Positions 1-6,586 of a stretch of 8,976 nucleotides of DNA are shown in pieces. Every line of letters begins with the position of its first letter. The stretch's first letter is position 1. Position numbers and translations under genes: made by a program. The notes under the pieces are model-generated. The model was not told the DNA's origin. It did not search any database and saw only the letters and a list, made by a program, of their open reading frames with translations. This DNA comes from Dehalococcoidales bacterium. Lineage in GTDB: Bacteria; Chloroflexota; Dehalococcoidia; Dehalococcoidales; RBG-16-60-22. The stretch is taken from the NCBI GenBank assembly GCA_030628245.1, contig DAOVRI010000066.1, positions 1 to 8,976 on the forward strand, in the 5' to 3' direction.

Positions 1-490
1 CGGTGATATTAATCAGACTGGTGGCATGGTTGAAGACCAGGTTGTCGGTATTCACGGTCAGGGGGTCGGGTTGAAGGTGGATAATCCTCGGGAAATGCTT
101 ATTTTTATAATTAATCAGCGGGTCAAGGAGAATCTGCCCGCTGAAGCGCGCTTCGAGTCCCAGAGATTCCAGTATCTGGTTCCCGTGTCCGTAGTCATCC
201 GCCATGATTAAATTGCCACCCCGGGCGACAAAGTGATTCAGGTGCTCTAATTCCGTGGAGGTACAGCTCAGGTAGGGGATAACGAGGAGGGTTGCCCCGT
301 CCGGTGAAGACGGAAGGTCTGCCAGGGAATCAAGAGGCTGGACCTGATAGTCGGCCCTTACGTCCCTGATGCCATTCCAGAACGGGTTATCCACCCGGAA
401 ATCGTCGTTTGACGGGAAAAACCACACGGCCAGAATCAGGGCGATAAGCAGGGTTACGGTTGTTATCAGTAAGAATCTACGTAGTTCCAC
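1..490 (-). CDS. DUF4350-like membrane-anchored protein, 3' end outside window
   Basis: This gene is partial: 163 codons are open to the left edge. It starts at a GTG (490-488) preceded by AGAGGAG (504-498) at a 7-nt spacing, and its start overlaps the end of the upstream gene by 14 bp, which suggests translational coupling. Residues about 5-22 form one hydrophobic helix (FLLITTVTLLIALILAVWFF), and the rest should lie outside the membrane. The pattern NPFWNG near residue 36, then TLLVIPYLS, then a helix leading into HFVARGGNLIMADD and a G-rich stretch, matches the DUF4350 family, which resembles a class I glutamine amidotransferase-like fold without a known activity. That family assignment is by motif memory, not a search. 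DUF4350 genes often sit with DUF4129, MoxR and DUF58 genes, which agrees with the DUF4129-like protein directly upstream. Function unknown. Confidence 0.75.
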   Translation of the reverse strand, partial: MELRRFLLITTVTLLIALILAVWFFPSNDDFRVDNPFWNGIRDVRADYQVQPLDSLADLPSSPDGATLLVIPYLSCTSTELEHLNHFVARGGNLIMADDYGHGNQILESLGLEARFSGQILLDPLINYKNKHFPRIIHLQPDPLTVNTDNLVFNHATSLINIT

Positions 491-2513
491 TGCGAAGCTC
501 CTCTTTGATGTTGGTGGCAAGCTCTGCGGCTCTGGCGGCGGTGTCTTGTTGCGGACTGTAGGCAGAATAGAGGGTACTCTCGGTTATGGTGGTCAACTCG
601 GCAAATCGGTCGGTAGCGGTCGGTGATGGTAGCTGAGCTGTTTTCAGGAACTCCCGCAGGGTGATATCCGGTGACATAATAACACCGGAAATCTTCTCCA
701 CAGTCGCAAGTACGCTCCGGTAGGCTGATAATACCTGGCCTTTGATGCCTGTCAGCTTTGGTACGGGTGCGGGCAACGGGGTGGCGGCGGGTACTGCCAC
801 TACTTCCGCCGGTGGTATCTCCTTCTCGGTGTACGTTCGCATCCAGCTTCTCCTGCGAATAACCAGCCACAGCGCTACCAAAATGGCCAGTATCAGGGCG
901 GTGCTGAGCGGGTTTATGGTGAAAACCTGTCTCTTTACATTTGTAGTGGTCGCCCATGTTTTCGGCGGCTCCACGGTTATTTCTATCTCATGAGTACCGA
1001 TTGGAGAGAAGTCGGATGATGAATCCGCAGGGGATGAACTGACATAAAAAGGATTGTCTAATAAAGGCGCTTCCTGGGGCAAGAGGTGCAGTTTAATAAC
1101 ACTACTGAAGCTGCCGTCGGCCGATGTTCTGACAGTAGTTGAGGATTTCTTGAAGTAAAGGCTTACCGGAGCAGCTACAACGGGCCCGAGTTCACTGTAA
1201 ACCATGCCGCTAATCTGGATGTCTCCGGGCAGGAGAACGATAGAAGGTGTTCGGATATCAGTGTATATCGACAGTACCGAGATGGTGACACTCCGCTGCA
1301 CGGAAGCGCCGGAGTATCGCCTCTGGGGGCTTACGGCTACGGTCAGCTTCCCCGTGCCGAGCGGGGTTTTTTCGGGCAGCGTTATCTCGAAGCTGAATGG
1401 GCCCGATACCACTTCTTCAGCCAGACTGGTATCATCCAGGAGCACTTTGATATTTCGGCTGGCATTGTCATGATTATCAGTGACCGTACCGCTCACGGTG
1501 AACGGTAGCCCACGGTAAATCCTTTCGGGTGAGGAGACTTCAAGCATAGTCTGGTAGAACATAGTGGTGATTGTTACCGGCGGGCTTTCACTGCCAAGAT
1601 AGATATTGGCATCATTGCCTGCAGGTTGGTATACCGCGGTAAGGGTCATCTTGTCTACATATTCATAAGGTAGCGTGATACTGGTGACGTATGTGCCGTC
1701 AAATCTGGTAGTCGTGGTGGTATTAGTGGTCGCCGCAACCATAACATTATTATTAGTATTAGCCATTGTCTTGCATTCAAGGGTAATGGTTATCCTTCTT
1801 CTGGTCAGGGGGTTGCCATCGCTGCTGAGTCGGCCGGAGGCAGTGATTTTATCGCCGACATAGGCCGATGCCGGGTTAATGCTGAGGCTGAGCTCGGTAG
1901 GAATAAGCCTTGTCTTTTGTACGTATTGCTCGGTCAGACTCTGGTTGAGGCTATTCAGCTTATCAATCAGGTCGCTGAGTCTTTCCAGGCTCTCTTCCAG
2001 TCGGGTATGAGCCTGTGTTAACTGGCTTGTGGCCGAGATGGCAAAAACACCCAGCTTGTCACTTAAGCTATTGGTGGCTACCTCGATGTCTTCCGACAGG
2101 GTAGAGGCATCCCGGATGTCGGCACGGGCGGTGTCAAGCAGGTGTTTGGCTTCACCAATCAGATTGCGAGCCAGCAGGCCTGACGCTTCGTCGAGGAGCG
2201 CTTCGAGGTTATCCAGGGTGGTGAGCAGGCGCTGGTAGAGATTGCTGTATTGATTGATGATGTACCGGATATCATCGGGCATATCGACATGTTCAAGCTC
2301 ATCGAGTATATCCTGGGCATTCCGGTACTGGCTTTCGGTGGCCAGGTTGATAATCTGGCTGTAAGAGAGCAGGAGTCCTGCTCTATCCAGTAAGCCAGTG
2401 GCTGTGTCCGGGTTTTCGTGGGGGGTTCGGACGGGTTGGGCGAAGGTGGGCAGGCCGGGGAATATCACTCCCAGCAAGGCTATTATGGAGAGGGCAATAA
2501 TCAGTCTTTTCAT
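477..2513 (-). CDS. Secreted, membrane-anchored multi-Ig protein with DUF4129-like C-terminal domain
   Basis: The protein has 678 residues. Residues 1-25 are a signal peptide ending near TFA-Q. Residues about 35-200 are helical and rich in Leu, Glu, Asp and Ala with coiled-coil character. Three beta-rich Ig-like segments follow at about 206-318, 322-414 and 418-525; the first two have the 'YVGD..TASGRL' and 'YRGLPFTVSGTV' openings typical of bacterial Ig repeats. A TM helix at about 535-552 is followed by RRR, which places the C-terminus in the cytoplasm. Residues 590-675 (AYRS, ITLREFL, FAELTTITESTLYSAYS) fit the DUF4129 pattern. The family is linked in some bacteria to transglutaminase and MoxR/DUF58 operons, but no catalytic residue is visible here. 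It starts 24 bp after the preceding stop and I see no strong Shine-Dalgarno, so translation may depend on coupling. Its biochemical role is unknown. Confidence 0.85.
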   Translation of the reverse strand: MKRLIIALSIIALLGVIFPGLPTFAQPVRTPHENPDTATGLLDRAGLLLSYSQIINLATESQYRNAQDILDELEHVDMPDDIRYIINQYSNLYQRLLTTLDNLEALLDEASGLLARNLIGEAKHLLDTARADIRDASTLSEDIEVATNSLSDKLGVFAISATSQLTQAHTRLEESLERLSDLIDKLNSLNQSLTEQYVQKTRLIPTELSLSINPASAYVGDKITASGRLSSDGNPLTRRRITITLECKTMANTNNNVMVAATTNTTTTTRFDGTYVTSITLPYEYVDKMTLTAVYQPAGNDANIYLGSESPPVTITTMFYQTMLEVSSPERIYRGLPFTVSGTVTDNHDNASRNIKVLLDDTSLAEEVVSGPFSFEITLPEKTPLGTGKLTVAVSPQRRYSGASVQRSVTISVLSIYTDIRTPSIVLLPGDIQISGMVYSELGPVVAAPVSLYFKKSSTTVRTSADGSFSSVIKLHLLPQEAPLLDNPFYVSSSPADSSSDFSPIGTHEIEITVEPPKTWATTTNVKRQVFTINPLSTALILAILVALWLVIRRRSWMRTYTEKEIPPAEVVAVPAATPLPAPVPKLTGIKGQVLSAYRSVLATVEKISGVIMSPDITLREFLKTAQLPSPTATDRFAELTTITESTLYSAYSPQQDTAARAAELATNIKEELRSGTT
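498..504 (-). promoter_or_regulatory. Shine-Dalgarno for the DUF4350-like gene
   Basis: Read on the minus strand this is AGAGGAG, 7 nt before the GTG at 490. It lies inside the last codons of the upstream gene and fixes the non-ATG start. Confidence 0.65.
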
Positions 2514-2537
2514 AGTGAGTTGGGTGTTGATTTAAAT

Positions 2538-2789
2538 TCATGTCAGTATCCTGACAACTTGAAGGCACAGGGCAATGGTAAAGCCCCCGAAAAGTATGGT
2601 GCTGACGAAAGATAGCCCGCGGCGGGCTTTACTATTGAAGTACACATATAGTTCGGTAATTACCAGAGCTTCTATGACATATACGGTAAAATAAATATCC
2701 AGAGAATTCTGCCCGGTAGCAATCATGATAACGGTGGTCAGTAGAAGCAAGATGGCAACGGTTAGAACGTAGCGATTATAGAGTTTCAC
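2538..2789 (-). CDS. Small three-TM membrane protein, unknown function
   Basis: The protein has 83 residues and is almost entirely hydrophobic, with predicted TM helices at about 7-25, 31-50 and 59-80 and a short basic loop (SKARRG) between the second and third. The start is a GTG (2789-2787) that overlaps the TGA of the upstream gene in the 4-bp arrangement GTGA, with GAGGT (2800-2796) at 6-nt spacing, so it is probably translationally coupled. No catalytic motif is visible and I do not recognise the family. Its place between two membrane proteins suggests a subunit or accessory of the same membrane complex, which is inference only. Confidence 0.75.
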   Translation of the reverse strand: MKLYNRYVLTVAILLLLTTVIMIATGQNSLDIYFTVYVIEALVITELYVYFNSKARRGLSFVSTILFGGFTIALCLQVVRILT

Positions 2790-3526
2790 TTGCCTACCTC
2801 AAGCTCAACGTAGTATTTCCCGTCGACCTGCTCCTCCTGGCTGATGGTCATGGGCTTATTCCAGGCTTCGGCAGCCACAGAAGCGACCATTGTGGCCAGG
2901 GGGCCGCCCAGGCACTGGTGGGACCAGGAAGCGCCGTTTTCAAGACGTGGCTTGTGTATTTCTACCTTGATGTGGTTGTTTTGGCAAACGACTCTGGTGC
3001 TATCGGCTACGCCGAGCCTTCCGGTGAACAGGGAGGTAAGCGCCGATTCAAGCTCGTCCGGCGTAGCTCCCGGTTTTGACTCCAGCATGCCGGTGGCGGT
3101 ACTCCCGATGGTGGTGATTAACAGGCCGATGTCTTCCGGGCTGGAGCCGTATCGCGCAATAAGTCGTTGTGGCAGGGCTTTGGTTATTTCAGGGCGCGAC
3201 CCGTTAGAGTGCAGGGGTATAAATGCCCGGGGGTATTTACTGGCCAGCGAAGATGGAAGGTAGATAGCCTTGCTTTTTATACCGAGTTCCTCTATCAGGG
3301 TGGCAATATTATCGATTCCGGTTTCCAGCAGAAGGCTACAGACCTCGGGTGGTAGCTTGGGGATGGCTTTCCCCAGGGCTATCAGGATGAAAGAGAGGAT
3401 AAGCATGCAGATGCCCAGTGCCGTTAGCCAGATTAAGTGAAAAACAAAGTAAGCTGATAGCGATGTGAGGCCTCCAGCAATTAACAGGCTAAGACCAGCC
3501 CACGTGTAAATATTTCTGTTTTTCAA
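2786..3526 (-). CDS. Two-TM membrane protein with soluble C-terminal domain, unknown function
   Basis: The protein has 246 residues and is the first gene of the minus-strand operon. Two adjacent TM helices occupy about residues 8-29 and 31-53. The remainder (about 190 residues) is soluble and probably cytoplasmic, with a mixed alpha/beta look (LLLETGIDNIATLIEELG, DIGLLITTIGSTATGML) and a Cys- and His-containing segment near residues 180-210. The start is a TTG (3526-3524). It is the only start that keeps the first TM helix and fits the promoter 32-40 bp upstream, but the ribosome binding site is poor (GGGGGC), so it could be weakly translated. I do not recognise a characterised family. It resembles uncharacterised two-TM proteins of archaea and Chloroflexota that sit beside DUF4129/DUF4350-type genes, an impression that needs a profile search. 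Confidence 0.75.
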   Translation of the reverse strand: MKNRNIYTWAGLSLLIAGGLTSLSAYFVFHLIWLTALGICMLILSFILIALGKAIPKLPPEVCSLLLETGIDNIATLIEELGIKSKAIYLPSSLASKYPRAFIPLHSNGSRPEITKALPQRLIARYGSSPEDIGLLITTIGSTATGMLESKPGATPDELESALTSLFTGRLGVADSTRVVCQNNHIKVEIHKPRLENGASWSHQCLGGPLATMVASVAAEAWNKPMTISQEEQVDGKYYVELEVGK

Positions 3527-3564
3527 GTAAGTTGCCCCCGCCCCTGAATGTGCTAATTGGCATT

Positions 3565-3593
3565 ATTGTAATACTATATGTGACAAATGTCAA
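3565..3593 (-). promoter_or_regulatory. Proximal sigma70-type promoter of the membrane operon
   Basis: On the minus strand, TTGACA (3593-3588) and TACAAT (3570-3565) are separated by exactly 17 bp. The predicted transcript starts near 3558, giving a leader of about 32 nt before the TTG start at 3526. Confidence 0.7.
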
Positions 3594-3630
3594 GTAATTA
3601 TGCCTGTTTTTAACGGATGCTGTATAAAAA

Positions 3631-3659
3631 ACTGTATTACATGCTGCAGTAATTGTCAA
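3631..3659 (-). promoter_or_regulatory. Distal tandem sigma70-type promoter of the membrane operon
   Basis: On the minus strand, TTGACA (3659-3654) and TACAGT (3636-3631) are separated by 17 bp, 66 bp upstream of the proximal promoter. The -10 box is weaker (4 of 6), so this one is less certain. It lies downstream of the terminator of the preceding gene, so the operon appears to be transcribed independently of it. Confidence 0.45.
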
Positions 3660-3689
3660 GAGGGCAGGGCAAATGTAGTTTAGGGTTAA

Positions 3690-3729
3690 TTAAAAAAAGA
3701 GGTTGCCCAGGCAGTTACTGCCTGGGCAA
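3690..3729 (-). terminator. Intrinsic terminator of the HTH membrane-protein gene
   Basis: There is a perfect 12-bp stem (3703-3714 with 3718-3729) around a 3-nt loop. Read on the minus strand it is followed after four bases by seven T residues (3698-3692). It sits about 40 bp past the stop codon at 3767 and gives a clean transcript end on the minus strand. On the plus strand there is no T tract. Confidence 0.88.
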
Positions 3730-3766
3730 TGTTCTCATAAATGCCTGGTGCTATATGGCCTTTCTT

Positions 3767-5503
3767 TTATGCGTATCTGCGGCGGAAGACCAGCAGCCAG
3801 ACGACTATCGCGACGATTATCACCACGGCGATGATGCCGCCGATGAGCCACCAGTTGACTCCTTCCTCAGGTTCTGGTGCGGGCGCCGGTGCCGGTGGCG
3901 CTGGTTCAGGTTCCGGTGCTGGCGGTGTCGGCTCTGGTGCGGGCGCCGGTGCTGGCGGTGTCGGCTCTGGTTCGGGCGCCGGTGCTGGAGGTGTCGGCTC
4001 TGGTTCGGGCGCCGGTGCTGGCGGTGTCGGCTCAGGTTCGGGCTCCGGTGCCACTATTGGTTCGTAAGCGATTATAGCAAAGGCCGTGAAGTGGCTTACC
4101 TGACCACTAATGGTGTTATTAACCGGGTCCACGACAATCCCTTCAAGGACGACCCACTCACCTGTCGAGGAATCGTAGTATGCGAGGCTCAGGTCAGCTT
4201 CATCTACTCCTTCGGGTATACTGGCCGGGTCGTAGGTGAAAGTAATCGTTATCGACGGGTTGAAGGTGGCTCCATCAGGCCCGAGGTCATAGGTGAGCCC
4301 GAGAGTAGATGACTGTGCCGGCGGTGCCGGAGGTATTGTCATCGAGTTAACGGTTATCTTCGTTAACCGCTGGCCCGTCTTGGTCTTGCCGATTACACCT
4401 CGATCGATGTCCAACTCGACTTTTTTGTCGGCTGATTTGGCGGTTATATCCTGCACGAACTTACCTTGACTGTCGACCGCACCATAAAGGAAGGTGGTGC
4501 CTTCTGACGTTACCGCACCGCCTCCGCCTCCTCCAACTACTGCTGCAGCAACTGGTGCGGATAACGTGAATGAGTCGCTTGTCTTGGTAAAGGTGGTGCC
4601 GCTGCCGGGAGACTGCGTACTGGTGGTCAGTATGGTGTTAATCTCGTAGGCACCTTCCGGCCAGCCTGTCGACGGCGGTGTCCAGACAATAGTATAGGTA
4701 ATATAAGTAGTGCCGGTGCCACCCTGGTAACCATAGCCGCCGCTCGGGGACGGAGTAAAGCTATAACCGGTGGATTCCCAGGTAACATTACCCGTGGCAG
4801 TAGAGTATCCCCAGTGGCCCTCGGCAGCAGCTGCTACGGTTGCCGTACCGCTGGCGGAACCTTCAGAAGGGGGGTGGGAAGTAGCAGCTTGGTCTCCCAG
4901 CGGTAAAATAGCCAGCGTGGCTTTATAGGTGGTTGGGTTGGCAACGTTATAAATCTCAATATCAATCTTTTCTAAAGGAAGGTGTTCATAGTCTTCTATG
5001 CTAACTTTTACAGTAAATGTGTATGTGCTGCCGAGAGTTCCGGCGGAAGGCTGGTTAGGGTATTCAATTATCAACGCTTGAGTGGGCGAGGCGTACCAGA
5101 CCGAGAAGGCAACCGCTATCACCAGGAATACAGGTAAAGCCAGCCGGTATAAGCCTTTGAGTGGTAAAGAAACCTTTGGCAGGTCCGGCATTTTTATTCC
5201 TGTAGACCTGGACCTCTTGGCCTGTTCGGCACGCAGCTTCTCTCGCGCCTTGCGGTCCTTTAATATCTCGGCAATGTCGGAGGGTATTATCCCGGCAAGA
5301 GCGAGCAGTTCGTCTTTATCAAAATTCAGTGCCTCGGCAAGATGACGAATGACCTTCTCACTGGGGGGTGGCAGAGTACCGCTTTCAATCTTGCTGAGGT
5401 AGGTAAAGTTGACATTGACCTTTTCGGCGAGCTCCCTGAGGGTCAGGCTGGCACTTTTCCTGAGTTCCCTTAGTTGAGCCCCAAAACTTTGCTTATTTTC
5501 CAT
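3767..5503 (-). CDS. Membrane-tethered XRE-family HTH protein with ectodomain, Pro-rich stalk and C-terminal TM
   Basis: The protein has 578 residues. An in-frame ATG at 5542 exists, but the promoter -10 box lies at 5550-5545 and places the transcript start near 5538, so I chose the ATG at 5503, preceded by GGGGGTGG. Residues about 7-70 are a Cro/XRE helix-turn-helix (LRELAEKVNVNFTYLSKIE). A basic linker leads to TM1 at 118-138. The ectodomain contains a beta-rich region and a second module with 'GLTYDLGPDGATFNPSITITFTYDP' type sequence ending in SGQVSHFTAFAII, a pattern I associate with Dehalococcoidia and some archaeal surface proteins. A Pro/Glu/Ala stalk built of 11-residue repeats precedes TM2 (about 552-573) and a short RRRYA tail. 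The HTH is thus cytoplasmic and the bulk outside. RodZ has a comparable HTH-TM plan but no second TM. A role as a signal-responsive regulator or an HTH-based membrane scaffold are both possible. Confidence 0.85.
   Translation of the reverse strand: MENKQSFGAQLRELRKSASLTLRELAEKVNVNFTYLSKIESGTLPPPSEKVIRHLAEALNFDKDELLALAGIIPSDIAEILKDRKAREKLRAEQAKRSRSTGIKMPDLPKVSLPLKGLYRLALPVFLVIAVAFSVWYASPTQALIIEYPNQPSAGTLGSTYTFTVKVSIEDYEHLPLEKIDIEIYNVANPTTYKATLAILPLGDQAATSHPPSEGSASGTATVAAAAEGHWGYSTATGNVTWESTGYSFTPSPSGGYGYQGGTGTTYITYTIVWTPPSTGWPEGAYEINTILTTSTQSPGSGTTFTKTSDSFTLSAPVAAAVVGGGGGGAVTSEGTTFLYGAVDSQGKFVQDITAKSADKKVELDIDRGVIGKTKTGQRLTKITVNSMTIPPAPPAQSSTLGLTYDLGPDGATFNPSITITFTYDPASIPEGVDEADLSLAYYDSSTGEWVVLEGIVVDPVNNTISGQVSHFTAFAIIAYEPIVAPEPEPEPTPPAPAPEPEPTPPAPAPEPEPTPPAPAPAPEPTPPAPEPEPAPPAPAPAPEPEEGVNWWLIGGIIAVVIIVAIVVWLLVFRRRYA
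3915..4046. repeat. Four tandem 33-bp repeats encoding the Pro/Glu stalk
   Basis: Four nearly identical 33-bp units start at 3915, 3948, 3981 and 4014 and differ from one another at only a few bases. Degenerate shorter units flank them. Each unit is 11 codons, so copy number can change without a frameshift. They encode the EPEPTPPAPAP-type stalk of the HTH membrane protein. Confidence 0.9.
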
Positions 5504-5506
5504 AAT

Positions 5507-5514
5507 CCACCCCC
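5507..5514 (-). promoter_or_regulatory. Shine-Dalgarno deciding the start at 5503
   Basis: On the minus strand this reads GGGGGTGG, 3 nt before the ATG at 5503. It supports the shorter protein over the upstream in-frame ATG at 5542. Confidence 0.6.
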
Positions 5515-5527
5515 AAAATACATATTT

Positions 5528-5537
5528 TAGTATACTA
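5528..5537. promoter_or_regulatory. Palindrome TAGTATACTA at the predicted transcription start
   Basis: This is a perfect 10-bp palindrome immediately downstream of the -10 box, around the predicted start of the HTH gene's transcript. Its position would let a bound protein block initiation, and the gene product carries an HTH, so an autoregulatory operator is a reasonable guess. There is no direct evidence. Confidence 0.35.
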
Positions 5538-5544
5538 CACACAC

Positions 5545-5573
5545 ATTATAAGTAATGTTGAGTAAAAAGTCAA
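5545..5573 (-). promoter_or_regulatory. Strong sigma70-type promoter of the HTH membrane-protein gene
   Basis: On the minus strand, TTGACT (5573-5568) and a perfect TATAAT (5550-5545) are separated by 17 bp. The predicted transcript starts near 5538, leaving a leader of about 35 nt before the ATG at 5503. Confidence 0.85.
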
Positions 5574-5627
5574 GCCCTTTTAGGATTATTTTATGACGTA
5601 TGGCATAATATTACATGGGATATAAAT

Positions 5628-5655
5628 TTGTTGAGTGTCCAATAGGTAGTATAAT
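5628..5655 (+). promoter_or_regulatory. Possible smpB promoter
   Basis: TTGTTG (5628-5633) and a perfect TATAAT (5650-5655) are separated by 16 bp. The -35 match is weak. It would give a leader of about 150 nt before smpB containing the small ORF at 5754. The intergenic stretch 5574-5753 otherwise shows only AT-rich sequence and a CACCGGTG palindrome at 5668-5675. Confidence 0.4.
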
Positions 5656-5753
5656 ATGCATTATTGTCACCGGTGTTTAGTGTTGATATGGGCGGCGAAT
5701 TTTGTTGAGTAGCTTATTTTATGCCGGGGTCCGGGTAAATAATTGGGGTGTTT

Positions 5754-5807
5754 ATGGCTGAAAACAGGGTATCTTGGGTTGGATTCCTGATGTGTGGTAA
5801 AATTTAA
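5754..5807 (+). CDS. Possible 17-codon leader ORF before smpB
   Basis: ATG at 5754, preceded by GGGGTG at a short 3-nt spacing, opens a 17-codon frame (MAENRVSWVGFLMCGKI) ending in TAA at 5805-5807. The stop lies 4 nt before the smpB ATG at 5812, within TAAGAGTATG. smpB lacks a strong ribosome binding site of its own, so ribosomes ending here could reinitiate on smpB. An ORF this short may be chance; the peptide is not recognised. Confidence 0.25.
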   Translation: MAENRVSWVGFLMCGKI

Positions 5808-5811
5808 GAGT

Positions 5812-6261
5812 ATGGTTATCAAGACAGTAGCAACTAATAGAAAGGCCTATCATAACTACCATATCGGCGAAAGCATTGAGGCTGGTATTGCCCTCACCGG
5901 CTCGGAAATAAAGTCGGTAAGGAGCGGACGGGTGAGCCTTAGTGATGCCTATGTGAGGCCTGAAGGCGGTGAACTCTGGCTTTTACATGCCTACATCGCC
6001 CGCTATGAAGCCAGCAGCTACATGAGCCATGAACCCACCCGACCCCGCAAGCTGCTGCTGCATCGCAAAGAAATAGACAACCTTAGTAGCAAGGTGGCTG
6101 AAAAAGGGCTGACGCTGGTGGCTACCAGATTATATCTCAAAGGAAGTATCGCTAAGGTAGAAATAGCCCTGGCCAAAGGCAAGAAACTTTACGATAAACG
6201 CGAGTCTATTAGCCGTCGCGAGATGGATAGAGAACTGGCAAGAACGGCTAAAATACGGTAA
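5812..6261 (+). CDS. smpB: SsrA-binding protein SmpB
   Basis: SmpB binds the tRNA-like domain of tmRNA and delivers it to stalled ribosomes for trans-translation. This copy has 149 residues, a normal length. Family landmarks are in order: NRKAYHNYHI, EAGIALTGSEIKSVR, SLSDAYV, the PTRPRKLLLHRKEI segment, then KVEIALAKGKKLYDKRESISRRE in the C-terminal region, which forms the basic tail that mimics an anticodon arm. It ends in a short basic stretch. I prefer the ATG at 5812 because alignment to SmpB begins just after it. An in-frame GTG at 5794 would add six residues (VKFKSM-type) and has no ribosome binding site. ssrA follows 44 bp downstream on the same strand, a common arrangement. The identification is secure; the exact start is less so. 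Confidence 0.96.
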   Translation: MVIKTVATNRKAYHNYHIGESIEAGIALTGSEIKSVRSGRVSLSDAYVRPEGGELWLLHAYIARYEASSYMSHEPTRPRKLLLHRKEIDNLSSKVAEKGLTLVATRLYLKGSIAKVEIALAKGKKLYDKRESISRREMDRELARTAKIR

Positions 6262-6264
6262 AAT
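6235..6264 (+). promoter_or_regulatory. Possible ssrA promoter inside the end of smpB
   Basis: CTGGCA (6235-6240) and TAAAAT (6259-6264) are separated by 18 bp and would give a precursor starting about 35 nt before the mature 5' end, to be trimmed by RNase P. A nearby TATAAA (6264-6269) is an alternative -10. Cotranscription from the smpB promoter is equally possible. Confidence 0.35.
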
Positions 6265-6394
6265 ATAAAATAGAGGAGAGGTCATTAAGACTGTCTTCGG
6301 TAAATGGGGACGCGTGGGTTCGACAGGGGAAGTAGGTTACAGGATTGCAGGCTGAGGTGCCACTATCTCATTAAATAGGTGGCAAAGAACAAAC

Positions 6395-6421
6395 GCCGAA
6401 CCAGTAATGGTTGCAGCCTAA
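6395..6421 (+). other. tmRNA tag-peptide reading frame (AEPVMVAA)
   Basis: This short frame inside ssrA has resume codon GCC (6395-6397), eight sense codons and TAA at 6419-6421. The frame is supported by three things: the hydrophobic VAA end seen in most tags, an A at position -4, and the stop codon lying in the H5 hairpin as in E. coli tmRNA. The exact resume codon is inferred from spacing to PK1; one codon upstream (AAC) is the main alternative. Confidence 0.7.
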
Positions 6422-6586
6422 AAATTAGGTTGCCATCCAACCTGACCCCGCCCCGACGGGTTGGGATTGGGTGCCGAAAAGTGGGGGTGCCATCGCCTTG
6501 ACGCCGATACAGGTGGTGAAAGATTCATCGGCTGGTCCGGCTTAACTCGGTCAGTTGAGGTGAGCCGGGTGAGATTAAAGAGCTGA

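Noticed and set aside
466..957. 163-codon minus-strand frame overlapping the DUF4129-like region
   Set aside because: It is a shadow in another frame of the 477-2513 gene, with a Thr/Arg/His-rich composition and no coherent domain.
3915..4046. CRISPR-like array
   Set aside because: The units are contiguous coding repeats without unique spacers and lie inside a protein gene.
3653..4312. Plus-strand frames rich in Trp/Arg/Cys or Gly/Ser/Ala across the 33-bp repeats
   Set aside because: The low-complexity composition is produced by reading the stalk repeats on the wrong strand; the minus-strand gene has a promoter, terminator and domains.
6271..6353. GGAGAGG followed by ATT, opening a short frame into the start of ssrA
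   Set aside because: An ATT start is very rare, and the frame runs into the structured 5' part of tmRNA; probably coincidental.
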